Shown here in pieces: positions 9,801 through 17,581 of a stretch of DNA of 64,000 nt. The stretch covers positions 2,444,407-2,508,406 of the forward strand of contig NZ_CP026001.1 in NCBI RefSeq assembly GCF_003086775.1. The letters are read 5' to 3'. The first letter of the stretch is position 1. Every line of letters starts with the position of its first letter. This DNA is from Stenotrophomonas sp. ZAC14D1_NAIMI4_1. Its GTDB lineage: Bacteria > Pseudomonadota > Gammaproteobacteria > Xanthomonadales > Xanthomonadaceae. A model generated the notes under the pieces. The model made no database searches. It had not been told where the DNA came from and was given only the letters and a program-made list of their open reading frames with translations. The position numbers were made by a program, and so were the translations under genes.

Positions 9801-10176
9801 CAAGGGCCTGCGCGTGCTGGTGGTCGACAACGATGCCGACGCGCTGGAAGCGATGCGGCAGATGCTGCTGGCCTGGGGCTGTGACGTGGTTGCGGTGGCC
9901 GACGCCGGTTCGGTGGGTACATCTGCGGAGGACGCTGCGCTGTGGCTGTTCGACTACCACCTCGATGACGGCGACACCGGCGTAGCGCTCTGGCACCGTC
10001 TGGTGGCGCGCCATGGGCCACGACCGACGGTGATTCTCAGCGCCGACACCGGTGGCGACACGCGCGACGCCGTGCGCGGCGCCGGGCTCTCGCTGTTGAA
10101 CAAGCCGTTCAAGCCATTGGCGCTGCGCTGGGCGATCAACCACCTGCTGGCAGCGCCGGGCACCCTGCCCGCCTGA
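6841..10176 (+). CDS. CrbS/MxtR-like hybrid sensor kinase with sodium/solute symporter domain
   Basis: 1111 residues. About 13 membrane segments (residues 1-500) form a sodium:solute-symporter-like domain. Then come a PAS domain (about 595-720), a coiled coil, HisKA with H763 in VGHDLIQPLHAA, a HATPase (ANAIRYTRSGG, DSGPGI, GLGLGL) and a C-terminal receiver with D1038. This order matches CrbS (Vibrio) and MxtR (Pseudomonas), sensors that control acetate use through acetyl-CoA synthetase. The next gene, on the other strand 4 bases away, encodes the matching LuxR-type regulator. The transporter-like domain may sense flux of an organic acid. The adjacent ligase is a medium/long-chain type rather than Acs, so the signal may be a longer acid. 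Confidence 0.88.
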   Translation: MLTPSIVLFACIAWTVLLFGVALWGERQGHRLARVWPAIYALSLAVHCTAWTYYGAASQGVQWGFPIPPTLVGMALIFAFGLPFLARLGRLAKQHNSATIADLVVARLRADQGLGITITVVALFGIIPYIALQLKAVSQGLGALLGDRFTPAGWQLDMSFWFALTMAAFTLLFGARKASATEHNRGIVVALGLESVLKLVALLAIGLYAGLSVQQAGAPLLEKMATLPPPAVVPDYLTMVALGAISAFTLPHQFHVGVVELRQPSDLKTARWLFPVYLLLIGLPSVPMALYGASQLPASVSPDLYVLALPLAGGHHLLGLVAYLGSLSAATGMMILSGLTLSIMLGNHGVGTRLLGGIDGGLSAGDLRPRVLAFRRAGIIAVFLMAWLYSRAMSDTEALSDFGLMSFTALSQLAPAVLLAVYRPRTPSPAIIAGIVVGSLVWLWLVLLPMIVPAVPHGAGTDGVHWLALLSMRLQPGHIAISMGASLAANLLAVLLVARAVRPPLPRQRDAVAAVSLRKTAVRFLGPERARQLMDGHAGQVLDDERVTAIERELTAVVGAGMARLLVEAARDGGAAPLDAVTRAVGEATQVLRFNQRLLEAALENMSQGISVVDAQLQLVAWNSRYAALFKFPPELLQVGQPVANLTAWALGQLRIGHVPGDSPDKALQRRVVHMRRGTPHLSERIFPDNTIVEIRGNPMPGGGYVATFTDVTAFRRAEDALKRSNETLERRVQDRTARLEQAVHQAERANVAKTRFLTAVGHDLIQPLHAAQLLTDAMSQHIESEFLDSFLRQIRGALDSTDDLLSGLLDISRLEAGGLVADPRPFALSSVLDPLAQEFAVLAAARGLHFGYVGTRTWVHSDPLLLRRVLQNFLANAIRYTRSGGVLLGVRRQGDRLSIGVHDSGPGIAPEQQAVVFEEFHRLDRSNGQGLGLGLTIAHRIAGLLHAPLQLRSVPGRGSAFSISVVRAAPPVAPRTLPAAGGSSTIKGLRVLVVDNDADALEAMRQMLLAWGCDVVAVADAGSVGTSAEDAALWLFDYHLDDGDTGVALWHRLVARHGPRPTVILSADTGGDTRDAVRGAGLSLLNKPFKPLALRWAINHLLAAPGTLPA

Positions 10177-10180
10177 GGAA

Positions 10181-10855
10181 TCAGGCGTCCTGCGCGCCTT
10201 CGATCTGCCGCGAGGGGTCGCTCAGCCCCATCTCGTGGAGCACACGGATGGCCTGGGCGCGGTTGCGCACGCCCAGCCGTTCCATGATGCGGGTCATGTG
10301 CGCCTTCACCGTGCGCAGCTGCACGCCCAGGCGGTCGGCGATCTGCTTGTTGAGCAGCCCCTCCGCCACCAGCCCCAGCACTTTGTACTGGTGCGCGGAC
10401 AGGCTGGCCAGGCGCGCGGCCAGGTCCGCATCCTTGCTGAAGGGCGCGACCCGCGAGACCGGCTCGCGCAGGATCGCGGGGATCCAGCGTTCGCCTTCCA
10501 GCACGGATTGCAGGGCCAGCTGCAGCTCGCTCAACCCCGAACTCTTGGGCAGGTAACCGGCCGCACCCAGATCGATGGCACGGCGGATCACCTGCGGTTC
10601 CTCGTTGGCCGAGACAATGATGATGGCCAGCCCCGGCTGCAGGGCGCGGATGGTGGCCAGCCCGGCCAGGCCGTGGTTGCCCGGCATGTGCAGGTCCAGC
10701 AGCATCAGGTCGATCGACTGGCGTTCGAGGGTCTCCAGCACGCTGTCCAGCGAGTCTGCCTCGCTGATCTGCAGATCGGCGACGGCCTCTTCCGCCGCGC
10801 GATGCAGTGCGGCGCGGAACAAGGGATGGTCGTCGGCGATCAGCAGGGTTGGCAT
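10181..10855 (-). CDS. CrbR/ErdR-like LuxR-family response regulator
   Basis: 224 residues from ATG 10855; a TTG two codons upstream is less likely. The receiver has IADDHPLF at its start and phospho-acceptor D54 (LMLLDLHMPG). A GerE helix-turn-helix follows (LSAHQYKVLGLVAEGLLNKQIAD, then LRTVKAHMTRIMERLGVRNRAQAI). The sequence style is that of CrbR/ErdR/AgmR regulators, partners of symporter-domain kinases. It converges on the sensor gene and is divergent from the acyl-CoA ligase. A palindrome centred 46 bases upstream of its ATG may be its own site, serving both divergent genes. Confidence 0.88.
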   Translation of the reverse strand: MPTLLIADDHPLFRAALHRAAEEAVADLQISEADSLDSVLETLERQSIDLMLLDLHMPGNHGLAGLATIRALQPGLAIIIVSANEEPQVIRRAIDLGAAGYLPKSSGLSELQLALQSVLEGERWIPAILREPVSRVAPFSKDADLAARLASLSAHQYKVLGLVAEGLLNKQIADRLGVQLRTVKAHMTRIMERLGVRNRAQAIRVLHEMGLSDPSRQIEGAQDA

Positions 10856-10895
10856 GTTCAAGCGAGATTAGCAAAACATCCGCAGCCGGGCACGG

Positions 10896-10907
10896 GTACC
10901 TAGGTAC
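10896..10907. promoter_or_regulatory. Candidate CrbR-type box, palindrome GTACCTAGGTAC
   Basis: A 12-base perfect palindrome lies between the divergent regulator and acyl-CoA ligase genes, 78 bases before the ligase ATG. It shares the core ACCTAGGT with the palindrome at 3116-3129. A possible -10 hexamer TAGTGT (10932-10937) puts its centre near -42, the usual place of an activator that replaces a -35 element. Confidence 0.6.
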
Positions 10908-10984
10908 GCTGGTGCGTGCGTGCCGGGTTGCTAGTGTGGCTGCATGAAGAACGGCCGCCGATGCGCCGCCCACAAGGACCGTCC

Positions 10985-12622
10985 ATGCCCTCCACCACCG
11001 CTGCACCCGAAGCACATGCCTACCCGTTGTTGATCAAGCAGCTGCTGCTCACCCCGTTGGCGGTGAACCCGGGGCAGGAAATCGTCTACGGCGACAAGGT
11101 GCGCTTCGACTACCGCACCCTGCAGTCGCGCATCGGCCAGCTGGCGGGTCTGTTGACTTCGCTCGGAGTGAAGCCCGGTGACACCGTGGCGGTGATGGAC
11201 TGGGACAGCAACCGCTACCTGGAGGCCTACTTCGCGGTGCCGATGATCGGCGCGGTGCTGATGATGGTGAACATCCGCCTGGCGCCGGAGCAGATCGCCT
11301 ATACCCTCAACCACAGCGGTGCGCGGGTGATCCTGGCCAACCGCGAGTTCCTGCCGGTGCTGGACGGCATCGAGGAACACCTGCCCGACCTGCGCACGCG
11401 CATCCTGCTGGATGATGCCGGCGGAGAGCTGCCGGCGGGTTTCGTGACCGAGTACGAGGCTGGCCTGCGCGACGCCACTGCTGTTACCGCGTTCCCGGAT
11501 TTCGACGAGAACACGCGTGCCACGATGTTCTACACCACCGGCACCACCGGCCTGCCCAAGGGCGTGTACTTCAGCCACCGCCAGCTGGTGCTGCACTCGC
11601 TGGCGGCGATGGCCGCGTTGGGCAATGCCGCCAGCCAGGGCCGGATGCACCGGGGTGATGTCTACATGCCGATCACCCCGATGTTCCATGTGCATGCCTG
11701 GGGCGTGCCTTACGTCGCGACGCTGATGGGCATCAAGCAGGTCTATCCCGGCCGCTACCTGCCCGGCAACCTGCTGGCGCTGATTGCCCGCGAGAAGGTG
11801 ACCTTCTCGCACTGCGTGCCGACCATCCTGCACATGCTGCTGGAACATCCCAGCGCGGCGCAGACCGATCTGAGCCACTGGAAAGTCATCATCGGCGGCG
11901 CGGCACTGCCGCGGGCACTGGCGCAGCGTGCGCTGGCGCTGGGCGTCGATATCTTCGGGGGTTACGGCATGTCCGAGACCTGCCCGTTGTTGACCCTGGC
12001 GCAGATCGACGTTGACGCGCTGGACGATGCTGGCGAGGCGCTGTCGCTGCGTACCAAGGCGGGCATCCCGGTGCCGCTGGTCGACCTGCGCATCGTCGAT
12101 CCGGACCTGCAGGACGTGGCCCACGACGGCATCGCCACCGGCGAGGTCGTGGTGCGTGCGCCCTGGCTGACCCAGGGCTACCTGCACAACCCCGATGCAT
12201 CGGCGGCCCTGTGGGCGGGTGGTTACCTGCACACCGGCGATATCGGCAACATCGATGCGGGCGGTTACCTGCGGGTGACCGACCGCATCAAGGATGTGAT
12301 CAAGACGGGTGGCGAGTGGATCTCCTCGCTTGCACTGGAGGACATCATCGCCCTGCACCCGGCAGTGAACGAGGTGGCGGTGATCGGGATCGCCGACACG
12401 AAATGGGGCGAGCGTCCCCTGCCACTGGTGGTGCGCCATGCAGGCAGTGAAGTGGACGAGGCGGAGATCATCGAGCTGATCGCCGCGCGCAGCCGTGCTG
12501 GTGATCTGTCGCGCTATGCGATTCCCGAACGGGTCGCGTTCGTGGATTCGCTGGAACGTACCAGCGTGGGCAAGATCAACAAGAAGAAGCTGCGGGGCAT
12601 GCATGACCCGAGCATCGTTTGA
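10985..12622 (+). CDS. Medium/long-chain fatty-acyl-CoA ligase (AMP-binding)
   Basis: 545 residues from ATG 10985, preceded by AAGGAC. The motifs are the P-loop FYTTGTTGLPKG, the aromatic/acyl-pocket motif GGYGMSET, the hinge motif YLHTGDIG, and the late lysine region SVGKINKKKL. This is the AlkK-like branch of acyl-CoA synthetases, which activate free acids via acyl-AMP to acyl-CoA. It stands divergent from the CrbR-like regulator, the place where acetyl-CoA synthetase control would be expected. I infer that the sensor pair controls it. It would supply acyl-CoA to beta-oxidation and to the MaoC hydratase at 6304. Confidence 0.9.
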   Translation: MPSTTAAPEAHAYPLLIKQLLLTPLAVNPGQEIVYGDKVRFDYRTLQSRIGQLAGLLTSLGVKPGDTVAVMDWDSNRYLEAYFAVPMIGAVLMMVNIRLAPEQIAYTLNHSGARVILANREFLPVLDGIEEHLPDLRTRILLDDAGGELPAGFVTEYEAGLRDATAVTAFPDFDENTRATMFYTTGTTGLPKGVYFSHRQLVLHSLAAMAALGNAASQGRMHRGDVYMPITPMFHVHAWGVPYVATLMGIKQVYPGRYLPGNLLALIAREKVTFSHCVPTILHMLLEHPSAAQTDLSHWKVIIGGAALPRALAQRALALGVDIFGGYGMSETCPLLTLAQIDVDALDDAGEALSLRTKAGIPVPLVDLRIVDPDLQDVAHDGIATGEVVVRAPWLTQGYLHNPDASAALWAGGYLHTGDIGNIDAGGYLRVTDRIKDVIKTGGEWISSLALEDIIALHPAVNEVAVIGIADTKWGERPLPLVVRHAGSEVDEAEIIELIAARSRAGDLSRYAIPERVAFVDSLERTSVGKINKKKLRGMHDPSIV

Positions 12623-12628
12623 TGCTGT

Positions 12629-12651
12629 GGCAGATGCCACCCTTGGTTGGC
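12629..12651 (+). repeat. Degenerate SMAG-type REP
   Basis: A diverged copy of the GTAG-headed palindrome found at 31547. It keeps ATGCCA...CCTTGGTTGGC, but the head reads GGCAG instead of GTAG. It lies just after the ligase stop in the 156-base gap before the next TonB receptor. Confidence 0.5.
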
Positions 12652-12778
12652 AAGGACAGGTGGTCCTGCCATGAATCCTGCTCATGGCTGCTGCAACAAC
12701 ATTCCGCTGCTGCGCGCGGGCCGGGGTCGATAGAGTTGCTCGGGCAGGACGCCCCTCGACCCCTGAAGGAATGGAAGC

Positions 12779-14965
12779 GTGCAAACCCACCCCGCCGCCC
12801 CGCCACGGCGAACCCTGGCCGGGAGCTTGGCCCTGGGCATCAGCCTGTTGGTCGATACTGGACACGCCCAGCCTGCTGAACCGCCTGCACGGGATACCCG
12901 CGCGACCGACCTGCAGGCGGTCAAGGTCACCGGCCCCTCTGCGGCGGACCTGCGCCGCGACGACCCCACCCTGCGCGTCAGCATCGGCCGCGAGGACATC
13001 CTGCGCCACCACGATGACCGGCTCGGCAGCGTGCTGCGCCGCCTTCCCGGCGTCACGGTCACTGCCGATGGCATCCGCATGCGCGGGCTGGGTGGCGACT
13101 ACGTGCAGATCCTGATCGATGGTGACCCGGCGCCCGCGGGGTTCTCGATCGATTCGATCTCGCCAGAGCTGGTCGAGCGCATCGAGATCCTGCCGACGGC
13201 GGTCGCCGAGTACAGCACGCGGTCGATTGCCGGCACCATCAACATCGTCGTGCGCCGCACGGGGGAGGCGCGCCAGCGCACGCTCAAGCTCAGTGCGGCA
13301 CAACTGGGCGGCGGCATCACGCCCGCGGCCACCCTGCTGCTGTCGGGCAAGCAGCAGGGCCTGGCGTGGTCGGTGAGCGGTACGGCGTCGGCCCCGAAGG
13401 AGCGCCGCGCTGCGACGATCGATGACCAGGCCAGCGACGCCCTGGGGGCGGTGCTGTACCAGCGCCGTACGCGCGAGCGCTATGACGGCCAGACCAGCAC
13501 CTTCAATGCTGCGCCGAAGCTGACGTGGACGCTTGGCGAGCGCGACGAGGTCAGCTGGCAGAGCCTGCTGCAGTACAGGAAGGAAGCCTGGACCCGCGAT
13601 CGCAACGAAGCCGTGCGTGAGGGTGGCCCGAGCGAGTACACGCGCAACCGCTGGATCAACGACGCGCGCACGTGGACGGCCAAGACCGATGGCCAATGGA
13701 AGCGCCGGATCGGTGATGACGATACGTTGGAGATGAAACTGGGGGTGATGCACTTCAGCCGTGACATCGACTTTGGCTTTCTCGGCTTTGCGCCCGCAGG
13801 CGACTTCGCACTGGACCGCAGCGTGCGCACGCAGGCAACCCACACGGCCTACTCCAGCACCGGCAAGTACATCAGCGGTGTCAGCGAACGGCATGATCTG
13901 GCCTTCGGCTGGGATGGTGGTTATACCGAGCGCAACGAACATCGCGTGCAGCGCGACCAGTCCGCCGATGGACGTCCCCTGGGGCTGATCGATGACGATT
14001 ACCAGGCCGATATCCGCCGCCTCGCGCTGTTCGCCCAGGACCAGTGGCGCACCTCGCCACGCCTGCAGACCTACCTAGGCCTGCGCTGGGAGGGCCTGGA
14101 AACCGCAGTGGGCAGCCGCATCACGGGTACCCTGCACAACCGTTCGAGCGTGCTCAGCCCCATCGCACAATGGGTGTTCAAGCCCTCGCTTTCCAGCAAG
14201 GACCAGTTCCGCCTGGGCCTGGCGCGCACGTTCAGCGCGCCGCAACCATGGCAACTGCTGCCGCGCCGGTATTCGGTCAACAACAGCAATGGCCCGACCA
14301 ACCCTGACCAGCAGGGCAACCCCGCGCTGCGCCCGGAAATCGCCTGGGGCCTGGATGCCAGCTACGAGCATTACATCGGCAAGGATGGCTTGGTCAGCCT
14401 GGGGGCGTATGCGCGCCGCATCGATGATGTGATCCTGCGCTCGCTGTACGTGCAGGACGGGCTGTGGACCACCACGCCCTACAACGCTGGCAGGGCACAT
14501 ACCCATGGGCTGACCCTCGATGTGCGCTTCGCACTCGCCGACCTTCTGCCGACCGAGGCCGATGTCCAGTTCACGGCGAACCTGACCCGCAACGTGTCAC
14601 GCGTGGCGTCCGTGCCTGGGCCGGACAACCGGCTGGCCGACCAGACGCCCCTGAGCGGGAACGTGGGGCTGCATTGGCAGGCATCGAAGCGGTTCTCCAG
14701 CAGTGTGGACTACAGCTACAGTGGCGGCGGCACGAACCGTCTCAGCGCCGAGTGGACGCGGGCATCGACGCCCGAGCGCACGCTGGATGTTGCTGCCGAC
14801 TGGAGGCTGGACGACGCCAGCCGGTTGAACCTGTCGCTGTCCAATGTACTGCAGCAGCGGCAGGGCTCGCGCACGTTGTATCGGGATGCAGATGGCGCGG
14901 TGTCGCGCTACACCGGCAGCGACAGCAGGATGGGAATCAAAGTCCAGTATGAGAGGACGCTGTAG
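12779..14965 (+). CDS. TonB-dependent receptor (stand-alone)
   Basis: 728 residues from GTG 12779, with GAAGGA upstream. The signal segment is residues 10-30 (ending GHAQ). The TonB-box region is LQAVKVTG, and the plug has LGSVLRRLPGVTV, GGDYVQILIDGDP, and VERIEILPTAVAEYSTRSIAGTIN where many receptors have RIEVLRGP. The barrel ends with a Leu (QYERTL) rather than the usual aromatic residue, which is unusual for barrel insertion. No partner gene is next to it. The substrate is unknown. Its TAG stop codon is embedded in the GTAG head of a REP element. Confidence 0.88.
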   Translation: MQTHPAAPPRRTLAGSLALGISLLVDTGHAQPAEPPARDTRATDLQAVKVTGPSAADLRRDDPTLRVSIGREDILRHHDDRLGSVLRRLPGVTVTADGIRMRGLGGDYVQILIDGDPAPAGFSIDSISPELVERIEILPTAVAEYSTRSIAGTINIVVRRTGEARQRTLKLSAAQLGGGITPAATLLLSGKQQGLAWSVSGTASAPKERRAATIDDQASDALGAVLYQRRTRERYDGQTSTFNAAPKLTWTLGERDEVSWQSLLQYRKEAWTRDRNEAVREGGPSEYTRNRWINDARTWTAKTDGQWKRRIGDDDTLEMKLGVMHFSRDIDFGFLGFAPAGDFALDRSVRTQATHTAYSSTGKYISGVSERHDLAFGWDGGYTERNEHRVQRDQSADGRPLGLIDDDYQADIRRLALFAQDQWRTSPRLQTYLGLRWEGLETAVGSRITGTLHNRSSVLSPIAQWVFKPSLSSKDQFRLGLARTFSAPQPWQLLPRRYSVNNSNGPTNPDQQGNPALRPEIAWGLDASYEHYIGKDGLVSLGAYARRIDDVILRSLYVQDGLWTTTPYNAGRAHTHGLTLDVRFALADLLPTEADVQFTANLTRNVSRVASVPGPDNRLADQTPLSGNVGLHWQASKRFSSSVDYSYSGGGTNRLSAEWTRASTPERTLDVAADWRLDDASRLNLSLSNVLQQRQGSRTLYRDADGAVSRYTGSDSRMGIKVQYERTL

Positions 14966-15065
14966 ATCCACGCCGTGCGTGGATGGTCTCCGGCGGTTCA
15001 TCCACGCGTGGCGTGGATCTACCAAGGCGGGTGCCATGCCCAGTAGATCCACGCCGTGCGTGGAT
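14962..15065. repeat. Cluster of three SMAG-type REP palindromes
   Basis: Three 23-base units share GTAGATCCACGC...GTGGAT: 14962-14984 (+), 15000-15022 (-, ending in CTAC) and 15043-15065 (+). The first two form an inverted pair able to fold into a long hairpin between the convergent receptor genes, so the cluster may also act as a terminator. The first GTAG supplies the TAG stop of the upstream gene. Confidence 0.85.
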
Positions 15066-15086
15066 GGCTTCCGACCCCTGCTCGGC

Positions 15087-17456
15087 TTACAGGAAGTCGT
15101 AGCTGAGGGTGAAGCGCACGTTGCGACCCGGCTGCGACCAGCGGCCGATGCCATCAGGGCTGGTTGCCCCCTGGAAGATGGCCGTGCCGGCGCCGGCGGT
15201 GCGCACGCGGTTCCACAGGTAGTATTCCTTGTTGAAGACGTTGTAGACACCGGCGGTGAGGTTGATCTTCGGGGTGATCGCGTAGCTGCCGAACACATCC
15301 AGCAGCGTGTACTCGCGGGCCTTGTAGGCGTAGACCGGCACCACTTCCACGCCGTAACTGCCGTTGGTGATGCTCCTGCCGTAATCCGAGGGATCCTTGC
15401 GCTGCTGGTGGGTGACGTTGGCGGTGACGCTCCAGCGTCGCGACGGTGCGTTGTAGGTCAGGCCGCCCACCGCCTTGGCAGGGATGATGCTGGCCAGCGG
15501 TTCGCCGTCGTTGTCGGTGCCTTCGTTGTACGAATAGGCCACGCGGGCCAGCCAGTCATCGGCCAGCAGCCACATGCCCTCCGCTTCCACGCCCTTCACT
15601 TCCACGTTGCCGCGGTTGATCGGCATGGTGTAGGTGTAGCCGTTGGTGACCGTGGTGACGCCACGGGTGGTGGTGCTGTACTGGGTGCCCGCATCGGCGA
15701 CGAACTGCGCGGTGTCGATGAAGTTGCTGTACTTGTCACGGAACACTGAGGCGCCCAGGCGCAGGCGGTCGCTCTGGTAGCGCCAGCCCAGTTCCAGGTT
15801 CAGGCTGCGCTCGGCATCCAGGTCCGGGTTGCTCTTGCCATCGGGCACGGTGACGGTCGCGCCGTCGGACACGCGGGTCACTTCGGTGGTGGACGAGGTG
15901 CCGTACATGTCATTCACGCCCGGCGCGCGGAAGCCACGGCCGCCCTGCACCCACAGCGACTGGGTGTCGGTGAACTTGAACTCCGCGCCGAGGTTCCAGG
16001 TGGGCGAGGAGAACTTCGAGACGCCGACGCTGCCACCGCCATCTTCGTAGCCGGACTGGCCGTTGCCGCTGGCCGAGGTTTCCGGGGTGTACTTGTAACT
16101 GTCGTAGCGCAGGCCGCCGGTCAGGCTGAGGCGGTCATCGAGCAGGCGCACGCGGTCACGCACATAGGCGGTCAGGTCGGTCTCGCGGGTGTCCGGCCAC
16201 AGCGACGGATCGGTGTCACGGGTGAACAGGCTGCCATCGTTGCCCCAGCGCGAATCCACCGAGTTCCAGTGGATCTTCGCCTGCTGCCAGGCTGCGCCGT
16301 ACACGATGTCATGGCGCAGGCCGCCAGCCTCCACGCTCTTGTCGAAATCCAGGGCGACGCGGTTGCGCTTCTGGGTATCCCAGCGGTCTTCCTGGCGCGA
16401 GCACGGGTCGGTGATCGAGCAGCGGGTGCCATAGGTCGCGGCGGTGCCGTTGGCGACCAGCACGTTGGTCTGGCCCTGGATGTAGTTCTTCTGGTGGTCG
16501 GCGGTGGCTTCCATGCTGTCAAACAGCGCGTTGCCTGCCCGCCAGGTGTACTTCAGGCCATAGCGGTCACGGTCGCTGCGGTCTTCGGCGCTGCGGAAGT
16601 AGTATGAGCCGGTGCCGTCGCTGCGGGTCCAGTTGTCGACATCATTGGTGGCACGGGCCCGCTCATACACCACGCCCAGGGTCTGGGTATCGGTGGCCAG
16701 GAAGTTGACCTTGAACAGCAGGTTGTCGCTTTCGCGGTCCACCGGATCCGGCGTGCGGCGCCCCGGGCCCAGCCGGTCGAGGGTGGTGTCGTACCAGGAT
16801 TCGGTTTCGTGGCCATCACGCTTGGTATAGACCAGCAGCGATTCGAACCTGCCGGTGCGGTTGGCCAGGGTCAGCGAGCCCATGTTCTCGTCGCTGGATC
16901 CGGTATAGCCGTACTTCACCGAGCCGAAGCTGTCGTTGCCACTGGCCTTGAGGAAGTCGGCCGGATCCTTGGTGGTGAACATCACCGCGCCGCTGAGTGC
17001 GCCGCTGCCGGCGGTGATGGCGTCGGCCCCCTTGATGATCTCTACCGTCTTGACGGCCTCCAGATCGACGCTGCCGCGACCGGAACGGAAGAATTCGTAC
17101 GGCTGGTAGCTGCCCGGGTCCATGCTCTGCGGGAAGCTGAGGCCATCCAGCGTGATCGACACGCGGTCGGCTTCCAGGCCCCGGATGTTGAAGCCGTTGA
17201 ACCCGGCGCGCCCGAGGTCGACCATTTCCACGCCGGGCACGTAGCGGATGGCGTCTTCCATGCTCTGCGCGCCCTGCTGCCGCAGGTTTTTCGCCGAAAG
17301 CGTGGTGACGTTCTGGTTGTCGGACTTCTTGCGCGTCTCGGTCACCTGGATGGTGTCGAGGGTGCTGTCGGCTTCAAGCGCCGCCGCGCGGGCGAGCGTG
17401 GGCACGGCAAGGCTGGTGGCGACGGCCAGGGCCAGCAGCGAGGGTTTCATGTTCAT
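15087..17456 (-). CDS. TonB-dependent haem/haemoprotein-type receptor
   Basis: 789 residues. It has a signal peptide (residues 1-24) and TonB-box-like DTIQVTETRKK. The plug contains GFNGFNIRGLEADRVSITLDG and VEIIKGADAITAGSGALSG. The barrel ends SYDFL, with the late block NKEYYLWNRVR typical of haem/haemoglobin receptors (HemR/HutA type). It is the last gene of a minus-strand row that begins at 20875 with DUF4198, EF-hand and ApbE-DUF2271 genes; a 125-base gap separates it from the ApbE gene. Known relatives import haem or ferric siderophores. The EF-hand neighbour leaves room for another metal complex. Confidence 0.85.
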   Translation of the reverse strand: MNMKPSLLALAVATSLAVPTLARAAALEADSTLDTIQVTETRKKSDNQNVTTLSAKNLRQQGAQSMEDAIRYVPGVEMVDLGRAGFNGFNIRGLEADRVSITLDGLSFPQSMDPGSYQPYEFFRSGRGSVDLEAVKTVEIIKGADAITAGSGALSGAVMFTTKDPADFLKASGNDSFGSVKYGYTGSSDENMGSLTLANRTGRFESLLVYTKRDGHETESWYDTTLDRLGPGRRTPDPVDRESDNLLFKVNFLATDTQTLGVVYERARATNDVDNWTRSDGTGSYYFRSAEDRSDRDRYGLKYTWRAGNALFDSMEATADHQKNYIQGQTNVLVANGTAATYGTRCSITDPCSRQEDRWDTQKRNRVALDFDKSVEAGGLRHDIVYGAAWQQAKIHWNSVDSRWGNDGSLFTRDTDPSLWPDTRETDLTAYVRDRVRLLDDRLSLTGGLRYDSYKYTPETSASGNGQSGYEDGGGSVGVSKFSSPTWNLGAEFKFTDTQSLWVQGGRGFRAPGVNDMYGTSSTTEVTRVSDGATVTVPDGKSNPDLDAERSLNLELGWRYQSDRLRLGASVFRDKYSNFIDTAQFVADAGTQYSTTTRGVTTVTNGYTYTMPINRGNVEVKGVEAEGMWLLADDWLARVAYSYNEGTDNDGEPLASIIPAKAVGGLTYNAPSRRWSVTANVTHQQRKDPSDYGRSITNGSYGVEVVPVYAYKAREYTLLDVFGSYAITPKINLTAGVYNVFNKEYYLWNRVRTAGAGTAIFQGATSPDGIGRWSQPGRNVRFTLSYDFL

Positions 17457-17581
17457 CGGAGACTCCGCATTTGTGGAAGGTAGTGGTGCCGCGGGCGGGT
17501 GGCGCCCGGGCGTTCCTGGCTGCGGAGCGCCGGGGTGCGGCGCGGTCTGCGTTGCTGGGAGTAATCGGGAAAGAACGGTGG

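Noticed and set aside
6031..10143. Long minus-strand frames opposite the hydrolase, MaoC and sensor kinase genes
   Set aside because: Compositionally biased (His/Gln/Arg-rich) with no motif or ribosome site, while the plus strand has full catalytic motifs.
10931..13942. Minus-strand open frame of 1003 codons
   Set aside because: It runs antisense through the acyl-CoA ligase and a TonB receptor, both with clear motifs. Its product is rich in Arg, His and Gln with no domain; it is a GC-driven shadow frame.
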